Source: Sphingopyxis sp. FD7 (GTDB lineage Bacteria > Pseudomonadota > Alphaproteobacteria > Sphingomonadales > Sphingomonadaceae). Taken from it: DNA of 64,000 nucleotides. The notes beneath the pieces were generated by a model that made no database searches, was not told where the DNA came from, and worked only from the letters and a program-made list of their open reading frames with translations. Below are positions 28,168 to 40,953 of the stretch, piece after piece. Location: assembly GCF_003609835.1 (NCBI RefSeq), contig NZ_AP017898.1, positions 1,984,001 through 2,048,000 of the forward strand, given 5' to 3'. The translations under genes and the position numbers were made by a program. Within the stretch, counting starts at the first letter, position 1, and the number at the start of each line of letters is the position of its first letter.

Positions 28168-28800
28168 CTACCGCGCGCCGAAACGCCAGCGCAGCAGCGG
28201 CCGCGCGAGGAACAGTCCCGCGAGGAAACCCCCGACATGCGCCCAGATCGCAATGGCGCCGAACCCGGCCCCGCCCGCGAAGCCGAGGAGTATCTGCACG
28301 CCGATCCACGCCGCCGCGAGCCAGAGCGCGCGCACCCAATGGCCGGGAATCGGTCCGATCGCGGGCGCCTGGCTGCGGCTGAAGATCAATGCGAACACCG
28401 CAATCAGCGCCGAAATCGCGCCGCTCGCGCCGATCATCGGCGCGGCCGAGGCGGGATCGGCGAGATATTGGGCGAGCGCGCCGCCATAGGCGCCCGCCAC
28501 CAGCAGCACCGCCATCGCCCTGGCCCCCAGTGGCGCTTCCAGCTGGCGGCCGATGAACAGCAGCACGACCATGTTGAAGGCGATGTGCAGCACCCCGCCG
28601 TGCAGGAATGCCGACGTCAGCGGCGTGAGAACAAAGGGAACCAGCGTCCCCGGCGGCACGATCAGCTCGCCGTCGAGGCGCGCGGGAATGAAGCCCGCGC
28701 GCACGATCGCGTCGATCTGGAATCCGGTGATCCAGAGCAGGACGAAAAGGATGACGCAGGCCAGCGCATAGCCCGTGACCAGCGGCGCATCGCGTTTCAT
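28168..28800 (-). CDS. Rhomboid-family intramembrane serine protease
   Basis: A 210-residue membrane protein with about six helices. The rhomboid signatures are present: HGGVLHIAFNMVVLLFIG (helix 2), catalytic Ser in IGASGAISALIAV and catalytic His in IWAHVGGFLAGLFLARP. Rhomboids cut substrates within the membrane; no substrate can be inferred. It is on the minus strand with greA 26 bp upstream. Confidence 0.92.
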   Translation of the reverse strand: MKRDAPLVTGYALACVILFVLLWITGFQIDAIVRAGFIPARLDGELIVPPGTLVPFVLTPLTSAFLHGGVLHIAFNMVVLLFIGRQLEAPLGARAMAVLLVAGAYGGALAQYLADPASAAPMIGASGAISALIAVFALIFSRSQAPAIGPIPGHWVRALWLAAAWIGVQILLGFAGGAGFGAIAIWAHVGGFLAGLFLARPLLRWRFGAR

Positions 28801-28826
28801 CGACCCGATCCGACCCCGGCCGCGCG

Positions 28827-29303
28827 TCAGATGAACTCGATCTTGGTCACCAGATAATATTTGTCGCCCGACGGCACGGTCACTTCGACCTCGTCGTCGA
28901 CGCGGCGCCCGATCAGCGCGCGGCCGAGCGGCGAATTATAGCTGATCTTGCCCGCCTTCGCGTCGGCTTCGGCCTGCCCGACGATCTGATATTTGACCGG
29001 CTTGTCGTCCTCGTCGGCAAGGGTGACGGTCGCGCCGAACACGATGCGGTCGCCCGACAGCGTCGTCGGGTCGATCACCTGCGCGCGCGAAAGCTTGTCC
29101 TCGAGGTCGCCGATCGTCGCTTCGACCTGGCCCTGGCGCTCCTTGGCGGCATGATATTCGGCATTTTCCGAAAGGTCGCCATGCGCGCGCGCTTCCTCGA
29201 TCGCATCGACGATCAACGGTCGCTCGGCTTTCAGCGCCGCGAGTTGCGCGGTCAGCTTTTCATAGCCTTCTGCCAGCATCGGAACCTTTTCAACGCTTGC
29301 CAT
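28827..29303 (-). CDS. greA: Transcription elongation factor GreA
   Basis: A 158-residue GreA. The N-terminal coiled coil ([40 protein letters not shown]) carries the acidic tip residues that stimulate RNA polymerase transcript cleavage. The C-terminal domain has [20 protein letters not shown]. The ATG giving [10 protein letters not shown] is the usual start. It lies downstream of carB on the same strand, 96 bp away, as in many alphaproteobacteria. Confidence 0.96.
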   Translation of the reverse strand: MASVEKVPMLAEGYEKLTAQLAALKAERPLIVDAIEEARAHGDLSENAEYHAAKERQGQVEATIGDLEDKLSRAQVIDPTTLSGDRIVFGATVTLADEDDKPVKYQIVGQAEADAKAGKISYNSPLGRALIGRRVDDEVEVTVPSGDKYYLVTKIEFI

Positions 29304-29399
29304 TATCCTGTTGTCCTTCGTCAATAATCCTGCCCCGGCGGTTGCGCGCCGGGCGGCTGAGCCGCTGTTTCCGTCGATGTGGGGAGGTGGAGCGGTGGT

Positions 29400-32720
<3,321 letters not shown>

Positions 32721-32722
32721 GA

Positions 32723-32751
32723 TTGACTTCTATGCTTTCATTGCATACATT
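32723..32751 (+). promoter_or_regulatory. Likely promoter of the toxin-antitoxin cassette
   Basis: TTGACT at 32723-32728 and TACATT at 32746-32751 are separated by 17 bp, good sigma-70-type spacing. They point toward the antitoxin and away from carB. A repeated ATTGCAT (32740-32746 and 32753-32759) overlaps the -10 and may be the antitoxin operator. Confidence 0.6.
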
Positions 32752-32771
32752 GATTGCATTGGAGACATCGC

Positions 32772-33155
32772 ATGGCGACGCTGACGGTCCGGAACATTCC
32801 CGACGATGCCAAACACCGTTTTCGGCAAATCGCGGCTGCGCACGGGCGCTCGATGGAAGAACATTTGCGGCAACTCGTGATTGAGGCCGATTTCGGCGAG
32901 AGCGCATCGCCTCCGAGCAGCGTTAACGATGCCCGCCGCAATTTCCGGCGCGAGCCGACAAGGGAGGAATGGGTGCACGAGCTGATCCGAAAGGCCGACG
33001 GTGCAGGCGAAGGCGTGTTCGACCGCGGGAAATATGCCGATATCCGCTTTATGTCGGCAAAGGACGCGCTGGCCGAATTGCGCCGACTCGCGAATGGCGT
33101 CGGCCTCGACCTGCCCCCGCGGCTCAACACCAAGCGTGAAGCGCCCGACTTTTGA
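32772..33155 (+). CDS. FitA-like ribbon-helix-helix antitoxin
   Basis: A 127-residue protein. The N-terminal 40 residues are a FitA/Arc-type ribbon-helix-helix DNA-binding domain (TLTVRNIPDDAKHRFRQIAA, HGRSMEEHLRQLV). The C-terminal part (about 50-127) is longer than in typical FitA proteins of about 80 residues and should hold the toxin-binding segment. The ATG giving MATLTVRNIP follows a GGAG six bases upstream. Its stop overlaps the toxin start. The pair sits antisense to the car operon. Confidence 0.88.
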   Translation: MATLTVRNIPDDAKHRFRQIAAAHGRSMEEHLRQLVIEADFGESASPPSSVNDARRNFRREPTREEWVHELIRKADGAGEGVFDRGKYADIRFMSAKDALAELRRLANGVGLDLPPRLNTKREAPDF

Positions 33156-33610
33156 TTTTGGTCGATACCAATGTGTGGAGCGAGTTGGCAAAGCCCGACG
33201 GCGATCCAACCGTTCTCGCATGGCTGGAGGCGAACGATCACCAGCTGGCGCTGTCCACGCTGGTGATGGCCGAAATTCAATATGGCATCGAGCTGCCCAA
33301 AGCGGCGCGGAAGCGCCCCCACCTGACGCTGTGGCTGCGCGGGCTGGAGGAGCGCTATTGGAGCCATGTGTGGCATTTCGATGCGGAGGATGCCCGTGCC
33401 TATGGCCGCCTTGCGGCCAGCAAGGAAGCCAACGCCCGCGATCCGCAAATAATCGACCTGCAACTGGCCGCGCAGGCGCTGGCACGCGGCGCATCGCTCG
33501 CGACCCGCAATGTGAAGGATTTCGCATGGACCGGGGTGCCCGTGATCGACCCGTGGGAAAATGAACCGCAGCAGAACCCACAGCATCCGTCGCAAATGCC
33601 CGACCGATAA
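33152..33610 (+). CDS. VapC/FitB-type PIN-domain toxin
   Basis: A 152-residue PIN ribonuclease. Acidic residues expected at the active site are visible in ILVDTNVWSELAKP, LVMAEIQYGIEL, DPQIIDLQLAAQA and ATRNVKDFAWTG. Translation probably starts at TTG 33152, overlapping the antitoxin stop. The last four codons (MPDR and the stop) lie inside the duplicated carB 5' sequence, so the present C terminus was set by the duplication. The usual role is RNA cleavage when the antitoxin is lost. Confidence 0.9.
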   Translation: MILVDTNVWSELAKPDGDPTVLAWLEANDHQLALSTLVMAEIQYGIELPKAARKRPHLTLWLRGLEERYWSHVWHFDAEDARAYGRLAASKEANARDPQIIDLQLAAQALARGASLATRNVKDFAWTGVPVIDPWENEPQQNPQHPSQMPDR

Positions 33611-33665
33611 CGATCGGGTCCGCGCCGATGACGAGGATGGATTGGATGTCGGTTCTTTTGGGCAT
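33598..33665 (-). pseudogene. Duplicated 5' end of carB (68-bp direct repeat)
   Basis: On the minus strand ATG at 33665 reads MPKRTDIQSILVIGADPIVI, nearly identical to the true carB start at 32720 ([20 protein letters not shown]). The two copies (32653-32720 and 33598-33665, offset 945 bp) differ at about five of 68 positions, then diverge completely. The remnant starts two bases after the stop of the gene at 33668-34261, the position a carB gene would take. Confidence 0.92.
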
Positions 33666-33667
33666 TT

Positions 33668-34261
33668 CTAGCCTTTGACTAAATATTCAATGTAGAGTTC
33701 GAGCAGTTTCGCAGCCGCCATGCCCAAGGCAGTTTTTCCATAAGTTGAAATTAGTCTTGAAAGCACTTCAACGACCAGTTGGTAGAACAGATATGCACGA
33801 ATAGATTCCGAGCGAACCAACTCTCTGGCGGCGGCCAATTGCGCCAAAAAGCGCTGACGGAGAGGCTCGTCGCCATCTACGGCGTTAACCCGTTGGAGCT
33901 CACTGATTAATTCCGTCGATACACCATCTAGCGCAGCCTGCTGATTGTGATTTAGATTAACAATGCGATCAGATGCAGGAACCGGAACATTTGCGCTATG
34001 GCCTGGAGCAAGCCTCTGCTCCTCAATCAGCCTGTAACCTTTTTCGGTGATTATATAAACCGGCGGGTTACGATGATATTGCCCTTCTAGACATTCATCA
34101 TTCGCCAATCGCTGCACCGCCATGCGAACTCTTGCATTAGGAAGGGCTAGAGCCTCTGCAATCTCCTCATAGTTCAGCCATTGTCCTGACGAATTCGCTT
34201 CGTCAAAGAAAGCAGACAATACTGAATCTTGAATGGAGTTTTGAGTAATCTCTTGCGCCAT
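33668..34261 (-). CDS. Hypothetical protein between carA and carB with a winged-helix-like N terminus
   Basis: I do not recognise the family. The 197-residue product has an N-terminal segment that looks like a winged helix (NYEEIAEALALPNARVRMAV followed by YHRNPPVYIITEKGYRLIEE). A mostly helical C-terminal half has LYFQ-like aromatic helices near AYLFYQLVVEVLSRLI. Base composition is AT-richer than the neighbours. Its ATG overlaps the carA stop (TAATG), so it is translationally coupled to carA, and its stop lies two bases before the duplicated carB start. It may be a recent arrival or an older operon member. Confidence 0.8.
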   Translation of the reverse strand: MAQEITQNSIQDSVLSAFFDEANSSGQWLNYEEIAEALALPNARVRMAVQRLANDECLEGQYHRNPPVYIITEKGYRLIEEQRLAPGHSANVPVPASDRIVNLNHNQQAALDGVSTELISELQRVNAVDGDEPLRQRFLAQLAAARELVRSESIRAYLFYQLVVEVLSRLISTYGKTALGMAAAKLLELYIEYLVKG

Positions 34262-35541
34262 TAACGAAGCCCACCCACAAACTTCTCGAACAGATAGAAG
34301 CTGTCCTGCGGCCCCGGGCTCGCCTCGGGATGGTACTGCACGCTAAACGCATTCTTCCCCGTGATCGCGATGCCGCAGTTCGATCCGTCGAACAGGCTCT
34401 TGTGCGTCTCAACGACGCCCGCGGGCAAGGTCGCCGCATCAACCGCGAAGCCGTGGTTCATGCTGGTGATTTCGACCACGCCGTCGGCGAAATCGCCGCC
34501 GACGCGCTGGACCGGATGGTTCGCGCCGCGGTGCCCCTGGTGCATCTTCACGGTTTTCGCCCCCGCGGCGAGCGCGAGCAGCTGGTGGCCGAGGCAGATG
34601 CCGAAGATCGGGACGTTGCGGTCGAGCAGCCCCCGGATCACCGGCACCGCATAGTCGCCCGTCGCGGCGGGGTCGCCGGGGCCGTTCGAGAGGAACACGC
34701 CCGCGGGCTCCAGCGCCAGCACTTCGTCGAGGGTCGCGGTCGCGGGCACCACGGTGACGCGCGCGCCGGCCTTCACCAGATTGCGGAAGATATTGTCCTT
34801 CGCGCCATAATCGATCGCGACGACGTGGGGGCGATCATCTCCCTTCCCGCTTGCGGGAGGGGTCGGGGGAGGGCCTGTTTCGGTCGAGGATGGCGACATG
34901 CCCTCCCCTAGCCCCTCCCGCAAGCGGGAGGGGGACTGATAGCCCTGCCCCAGCACCCACGTTCCCGCATCCCACGCCGCCGTATCCGTACGGCTGACCT
35001 CTTTCGCAAGGTCCAGCCCCTCCAGCCCCGGCCAGCTCCGCGCCAGCGCCAGCAGCTCGTCGATGTCGAACCTGCCCTCCGCGCTGTGCGCGATCACCCC
35101 GTTCGGCGCGCCCGCATCGCGGATGCGGCGGGTGAGCGCGCGCGTGTCGATGCCCGCCAGCCCAATGACGCCCTGTTCCGCCATCCATTCGGGCAAGGTC
35201 TGGACGCTGCGAAAATTGCTGGGCTGCGTCGGCAGCTCGCGCGTGATGCACCCCAGCGCGCCATGCACGCCGCGCTCCATATCTTCGGGGTTCGCGCCGA
35301 CATTGCCGATGTGCGGAAAGGTGAAGGTGATGATCTGCCCGGCGTAGCTCGGGTCGGTCAGGATTTCCTGATAGCCCGTCATCGACGTATTGAAACAAAT
35401 CTCGCCTACTGCCGCACCCCCGGCGCCATAGCCGACGCCCCACAGGATGGTGCCGTCGGCAAGGACGAGCACGCCGGTGGCGCCGGACGGCTGGCTTCTG
35501 GGCGCGACTGATGGGTTGGCCAAAGGGCTGGCAAGTGCCAT
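34261..35541 (-). CDS. carA: Carbamoyl-phosphate synthase small subunit with a repeat-encoded insertion
   Basis: A 426-residue CarA, which releases ammonia from glutamine for CarB. The N-terminal domain has FNTSMTGYQEILTDPSYAGQ. The class I glutaminase domain has the oxyanion region VFLSNGPGDP, nucleophilic Cys in FGICLGHQLLALA and the His/Glu pair in VQYHPEASPGPQD. Between the two domains, at about residues 202-236, lies SPSRLREGLGEG through PPPTPPASGKG, a stretch coded by a two-arm palindromic element and not expected in the family. The usual length is about 390. All catalytic residues are present, so the insertion is probably tolerated. Confidence 0.96.
   Translation of the reverse strand: MALASPLANPSVAPRSQPSGATGVLVLADGTILWGVGYGAGGAAVGEICFNTSMTGYQEILTDPSYAGQIITFTFPHIGNVGANPEDMERGVHGALGCITRELPTQPSNFRSVQTLPEWMAEQGVIGLAGIDTRALTRRIRDAGAPNGVIAHSAEGRFDIDELLALARSWPGLEGLDLAKEVSRTDTAAWDAGTWVLGQGYQSPSRLREGLGEGMSPSSTETGPPPTPPASGKGDDRPHVVAIDYGAKDNIFRNLVKAGARVTVVPATATLDEVLALEPAGVFLSNGPGDPAATGDYAVPVIRGLLDRNVPIFGICLGHQLLALAAGAKTVKMHQGHRGANHPVQRVGGDFADGVVEITSMNHGFAVDAATLPAGVVETHKSLFDGSNCGIAITGKNAFSVQYHPEASPGPQDSFYLFEKFVGGLR
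34841..34934. repeat. Two-arm GC-rich palindromic element inside carA
   Basis: The left arm has the hairpin TCCCGCTTGCGGGA then GGTCGGGGGAGGGC. The right arm has GCCCTCCCCTAGCCCC then the hairpin TCCCGCAAGCGGGA. The centre is about 25 bp. The whole element is open in the carA frame. It is the same family as the elements at 58106-58201, 36134-36227 and 36590-36686 and the arms around both DUF559 genes. Confidence 0.93.
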
Positions 35542-35672
35542 TTAACATGCTCCGGACGGGGGGCTAAACGGCCGACCAATTAGGCGGCAAAAAAGTGATT
35601 CACAAGCTATCGGATTTGGAATCTTCCCGCTAGAGAGGGCCTTTCCGAAATTTGAGAGCCATGGGGACACGC

Positions 35673-36125
35673 ATGATTCGCGATGACATCAAGGCTGCGC
35701 AGGTTGCCGCGATGAAGAGCGGCGACAAGGCGCGCCTGGGCACGATCCGGCTGATGCTGGCCAAGATCAAGGACAAGGACATCGAGCTGCGCACCGGCAC
35801 CGCGCCGGCCGACGACGATGTGCTCGTCACCGACGTCTTGCAGAAGATGGTCAAGCAGCGCCGCGAATCGATCGCCATGTACGAACAGGGCGGGCGGCAG
35901 GAACTGGCCGACATCGAGGCGGCCGAGGTCGCGGTGATCGAGGATTTCCTGCCCGCGCAGCTGAGCGACGAGGAGGCGGTCACGGCGATCAGGGCGATCG
36001 TCACGGAACTGGGCGCGTCGAGCCTGAAGGATATGGGCAAGGTGATGGCCGCGGTGAAGGACCGGTTGGGCTCGCAGCTTGACATGAGCAAGGCGAGCGG
36101 GTGGGTGAAGGCGGCTTTGTCGTAA
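35673..36125 (+). CDS. GatB/YqeY domain protein
   Basis: A 150-residue YqeY-like protein, related to the tRNA-binding C-terminal domain of the amidotransferase subunit GatB. Landmarks are AAQVAAMKSGDKARLGTIRL, the MVKQRRESIAMYEQGGRQEL helix and DFLPAQLSDEEAVTAIRAIV. The role is not firmly known. Its place ahead of dnaG and rpoD is the usual alphaproteobacterial arrangement, here interrupted by a DUF559 gene and repeats. The ATG giving MIRDDIKAAQ is chosen over an upstream in-frame start. Confidence 0.92.
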   Translation: MIRDDIKAAQVAAMKSGDKARLGTIRLMLAKIKDKDIELRTGTAPADDDVLVTDVLQKMVKQRRESIAMYEQGGRQELADIEAAEVAVIEDFLPAQLSDEEAVTAIRAIVTELGASSLKDMGKVMAAVKDRLGSQLDMSKASGWVKAALS

Positions 36126-36133
36126 GGGGACAG

Positions 36134-36227
36134 GCCCTCCCCTAGCCCCGCCCGCAAGCGGGAGGGGAACTGGACGGTTGCGATCCCGCTTCTCCCCTCC
36201 CGCTTGCGGGAGGGGTCGGGGGTGGGC
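36134..36227. repeat. Two-arm GC-rich palindromic element upstream of DUF559
   Basis: GCCCTCCCCTAGCCCC plus a hairpin (36134-36167), then a hairpin plus GGTCGGGGGTGGGC (36194-36227), about 26 bp apart. The right arm also serves as the left arm of the DUF559 unit. The arm order is the reverse of that in carA and mfd. Confidence 0.93.
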
Positions 36228-36624
36228 ATACGCCCTATGATGGACGGACAGTTTCAGCCCCGCGACACGCAGCGTGCAAAAGAGCTGCGAAATGCCGCAG
36301 CGCCAGCAGAGCGAACCCTGTGGCGTTGCCTGTCGGGCCGGAAAGTCGGCGGCTGGAAATTCAGCCGCCAGATGCCTGTCGGTCCCTATTTCGCAGACTT
36401 TCTTTGCCGCGAAGCGCAATTGATTGTCGAACTCGACGGATGTTCGCACGATATGCGCCAAGCCTACGACGATCGTCGGGATCAATGGCTTGCAGAAAAC
36501 GGGTTTCGAGTCCTTCGTTTCACGAATGGCGACGTGATGGCGAACATCGACGGCGTCGTGAGCGAAATCGAGCGCAGCCTTGCCCTTCTGCCCACCCCTA
36601 ACCCCTCCCGCAAGCGGGAGGGGG
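36194..36624 (+). mobile_element. Candidate mobile unit: arm-DUF559 gene-arm (copy 1)
   Basis: The left arm (36194-36227) ends TCGGGGGTGGGC. The DUF559 frame starts ten bases later. The right arm (36590-36624) begins GCCCACCCCTAA and is read as the C terminus of the protein. The arms are inverted repeats of each other. The unit interrupts the usual yqeY-dnaG-rpoD order. Copy 2 at 48935-49385 has the same arrangement. Mobility is inferred. Confidence 0.6.
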
Positions 36625-36632
36625 ACATATGA
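36237..36632 (+). CDS. DUF559 (Vsr-like endonuclease fold) protein, copy 1
   Basis: A 131-residue protein of the DUF559 family, related by fold to very-short-patch-repair and restriction-like endonucleases. Family blocks: RAKELRNAAAPAERTLWRCL, the Asp in MPVGPYFADFLCREAQLIVE, ELDGCSHDMRQAYDDRRDQW and FRVLRFTNGDVMANIDGV. Asp and Glu of the ADF...ELDG region fit a metal-binding nuclease centre. The last residues (LPTPNPSRKREGDI) are coded by the palindromic arm. ATG pairs at 36237 and 36240 are both possible starts. The function of stand-alone DUF559 proteins is unknown. Confidence 0.9.
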   Translation: MMDGQFQPRDTQRAKELRNAAAPAERTLWRCLSGRKVGGWKFSRQMPVGPYFADFLCREAQLIVELDGCSHDMRQAYDDRRDQWLAENGFRVLRFTNGDVMANIDGVVSEIERSLALLPTPNPSRKREGDI

Positions 36633-36686
36633 ACTCGAACACGGATCCTTTCCCCTCCCGCTTGCGGGAGGGGCCGGGGGTGGGCA
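36590..36686. repeat. Two-arm GC-rich palindromic element between DUF559 and dnaG
   Basis: GCCCACCCCTAACC plus a hairpin (36590-36624), a centre of about 28 bp, then a hairpin plus GGCCGGGGGTGGGC (36653-36686). The element ends 10 bp before the dnaG start and contains the DUF559 stop. Confidence 0.93.
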
Positions 36687-36696
36687 TGGCACACCC

Positions 36697-38574
36697 ATGA
36701 CCCTAACCCCGCAATGGCTCGACGAACTGCGCTCGCGCATCACGCTGTCGACCCTCATCGGCCGCACGGTGAAGATCACGCGCGCGGGGCGCGAGTACAA
36801 GGCCTGCTGCCCCTTCCATAACGAAAAGACGCCCAGCTTCACGATCAACGACGAAAAGGGATTCTATCACTGCTTCGGCTGCGGCGCGCATGGCGATGCG
36901 ATCCGCTGGATGACCGACCAGCGCGGCCTGTCGTTCATGGATGCGGTCAAGGAACTCGCGGCCGAAGCCGGGATGGACGTCCCCGCCCCCGACCCGCGCG
37001 CCGCGAAAAAGGCCGAGGAGCAGGCGAGCCTGCGCGACGTGACGCAGGCCGCGGCCGAATGGTTCGCACAGCAGCTCGAGAGCAGCAACGGCGCCCCGGC
37101 GCGCGAATATCTCGCCAAGCGGGGCATTTCGGAGGCGACGCGCAAGGCCTTCGGCTTCGGCCTCGCCCCCGACAGCCGCACCGCGCTGAAGGAGGCGCTC
37201 AAGACGTTTCCCACGGCGATGCTCGTCGAGGCAGGAATGCTGATCGCGGTCGACGACAAGGAGCCCTACGACCGCTTTCGCGGCCGTTTGATGATCCCGA
37301 TCCGCGACGCGCGCGGGCGGGTGATCGCCTTCGGCGGCCGCATCCTCGGCGACGGCGAGCCCAAATATCTCAATTCGCCCGACACGCCGCTCTTCGACAA
37401 GGGGCGCACGCTCTACAATCTCGACAAAGCCTCGCCCGCCTCGCGCCAGACCAACCGCATCATCGTCGTCGAGGGCTATATGGACGTGGTCGCGCTCGCC
37501 GAAGCGAGGATTGCCGATGCGGTCGCGCCGCTCGGCACCGCGCTCACCGAAAACCAGCTCGCGATGCTGTGGCGCATGGTGCCGGTGCCCATCCTCTGCT
37601 TCGACGGCGACAGCGCGGGGCAGAAGGCGGCGATGCGCGCCGCGACGCGCGCGCTGCCGCTGCTCCGCCCCGGCTTCAGCCTCGCCTTCGCGACGCTGCC
37701 CGCGGGGCAAGACCCCGACGATCTGGTGCGCGCCAAGGGCGCCGACGGTTTCGCGGCGATCCTGGCCGACGCCCAGCCGCTCGTCGAACGCCTCTGGGCG
37801 CATGAAGTCGCCGCCGGCCCGCTCGCGACGCCCGAGGAGCGCGCGGCGCTCAAGACCCGGCTGCTCGCCCATGCCGATGCGATCGAGCATGCCGATGTGC
37901 GCCACCATTATCGTGAGGCGTTTCGCGAAAGGCTCGACGCACTATTTGCAAGGGCGCGGCCCGACCAGGGGCCCCGCGTGCCCTGGGCGCCGCAGCCGGG
38001 GCGCGGCGGCCGCCGCTTCGCGCCCGACCCGCGCCTCCAGCCGCCCGCCGCGGAAACGCGCGCGCTTGGGCAGGCGGGGATTGCGGGACCGCTTGTGGCG
38101 GCCTTGCTCGGCGGCCTGCTCCGTTATCCGGAGGCAATCCGGCGCAACGAAGAGGCGCTGGCCCGCCTCGCGATCCCCGATTCCGGCGACGCCGAACTGC
38201 TCGGCCTGATGCTTGACATCGCAAATGCCCGCGAAGGGCTTGATTGCGAGGGGTTGCTTGCCATATTGGAGCCGATGAAAGTGTATAATAGGGCGATGAC
38301 ATTGCTCAGAGCCGATGGAATGCACTTCTCGTTCAATCGACGGCTCGAAGGCGAAGAGGTTGATGCGGCACGCGAAACCGCGCTGCGCGACCTGGACGAA
38401 TATATCGGCGTGCTCGTGACGCAGCCCGAAATCCGTGCCCGGCTTGCCGAGGCGACCGCGGATTATATGCGCACGATGGACGACGAAGGCCATGCGCGGC
38501 AGCAAAAGCTGCGCGCGATGGACGAGGATCTGACCCGCCGCCTGGCCGCGCTGTCCGACAGCCGCAGCCAGTAG
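36697..38574 (+). CDS. dnaG: DNA primase DnaG
   Basis: A 625-residue primase. The N-terminal zinc-binding domain has [13 protein letters not shown] and [11 protein letters not shown] (Cys, His, Cys, Cys). The TOPRIM core includes [33 protein letters not shown] and [12 protein letters not shown], with the catalytic acidic residues. A less conserved helical C terminus should contact DnaB helicase. The ATG giving [11 protein letters not shown] is the family start; the frame upstream runs through palindromic repeats. rpoD follows after 35 bp. Confidence 0.96.
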   Translation: MTLTPQWLDELRSRITLSTLIGRTVKITRAGREYKACCPFHNEKTPSFTINDEKGFYHCFGCGAHGDAIRWMTDQRGLSFMDAVKELAAEAGMDVPAPDPRAAKKAEEQASLRDVTQAAAEWFAQQLESSNGAPAREYLAKRGISEATRKAFGFGLAPDSRTALKEALKTFPTAMLVEAGMLIAVDDKEPYDRFRGRLMIPIRDARGRVIAFGGRILGDGEPKYLNSPDTPLFDKGRTLYNLDKASPASRQTNRIIVVEGYMDVVALAEARIADAVAPLGTALTENQLAMLWRMVPVPILCFDGDSAGQKAAMRAATRALPLLRPGFSLAFATLPAGQDPDDLVRAKGADGFAAILADAQPLVERLWAHEVAAGPLATPEERAALKTRLLAHADAIEHADVRHHYREAFRERLDALFARARPDQGPRVPWAPQPGRGGRRFAPDPRLQPPAAETRALGQAGIAGPLVAALLGGLLRYPEAIRRNEEALARLAIPDSGDAELLGLMLDIANAREGLDCEGLLAILEPMKVYNRAMTLLRADGMHFSFNRRLEGEEVDAARETALRDLDEYIGVLVTQPEIRARLAEATADYMRTMDDEGHARQQKLRAMDEDLTRRLAALSDSRSQ

Positions 38575-38609
38575 CGACCCGTAAATGCCCCCGCAGGCAA
38601 GGAACGAAT

Positions 38610-40622
<2,013 letters not shown>

Positions 40623-40665
40623 GTGCGAGCCTGTAACCCGCTGACGACATTCATCGAATTTTGAC

Positions 40666-40695
40666 GGCGGCCGGTCTAACCGGCCGCCTTTTTTT
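40666..40695 (+). terminator. Intrinsic terminator of rpoD
   Basis: GGCGGCCGGT and ACCGGCCGCC enclose a three-base loop, followed by seven T residues (40689-40695). It is 43 bp after the rpoD stop. Confidence 0.95.
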
Positions 40696-40883
40696 CGCGC
40701 GACCCTTGTAGGGAAAAGGCCGCCGCCCATATTCGGCGGCGCTCTCCCCCGAGTTCACGCCATGAAAAATGATACAGTATGATGGTGACATTTCCCGACT
40801 GATGGGACAATTTTCCAACTCATGCGCCGTTCGCTCGACAGCGCATGGGTCGAATCGGCCGGAAATCCACGCATCTGAACAAT

Positions 40884-40898
40884 TGGCACGCCCTTTGC
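40884..40898 (+). promoter_or_regulatory. Sigma-54 (RpoN) promoter upstream of the PspC gene
   Basis: TGGCACGCCCTTTGC matches the -24/-12 consensus TGGCACG-N4-TTGC exactly, with GG and GC ten bases apart. It lies 56 bp upstream of the PspC-domain ATG, giving a leader of about 45 bases with AGAGGAAAG as ribosome site. The stretch between the rpoD terminator and this site (40696-40883) holds no gene I can support, and could carry the enhancer-binding site. Confidence 0.85.
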
Positions 40899-40953
40899 GA
40901 AGCATGGGGCACGAGCGCGGGGCTGAGCCCGCAGCCAGAGGAAAGACGCAAAA

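Noticed and set aside
34841-34934. Sequencing or assembly artefact as the cause of the carA insertion
   Set aside because: The same element family recurs at other loci with different centres, and the frame is kept; a real insertion is simpler.
36580-36696. Upstream extension of dnaG through the repeat
   Set aside because: Adds a Pro/Gly-rich repeat-coded leader before the conserved MTLTPQW start; a standard start lies just after the repeat.
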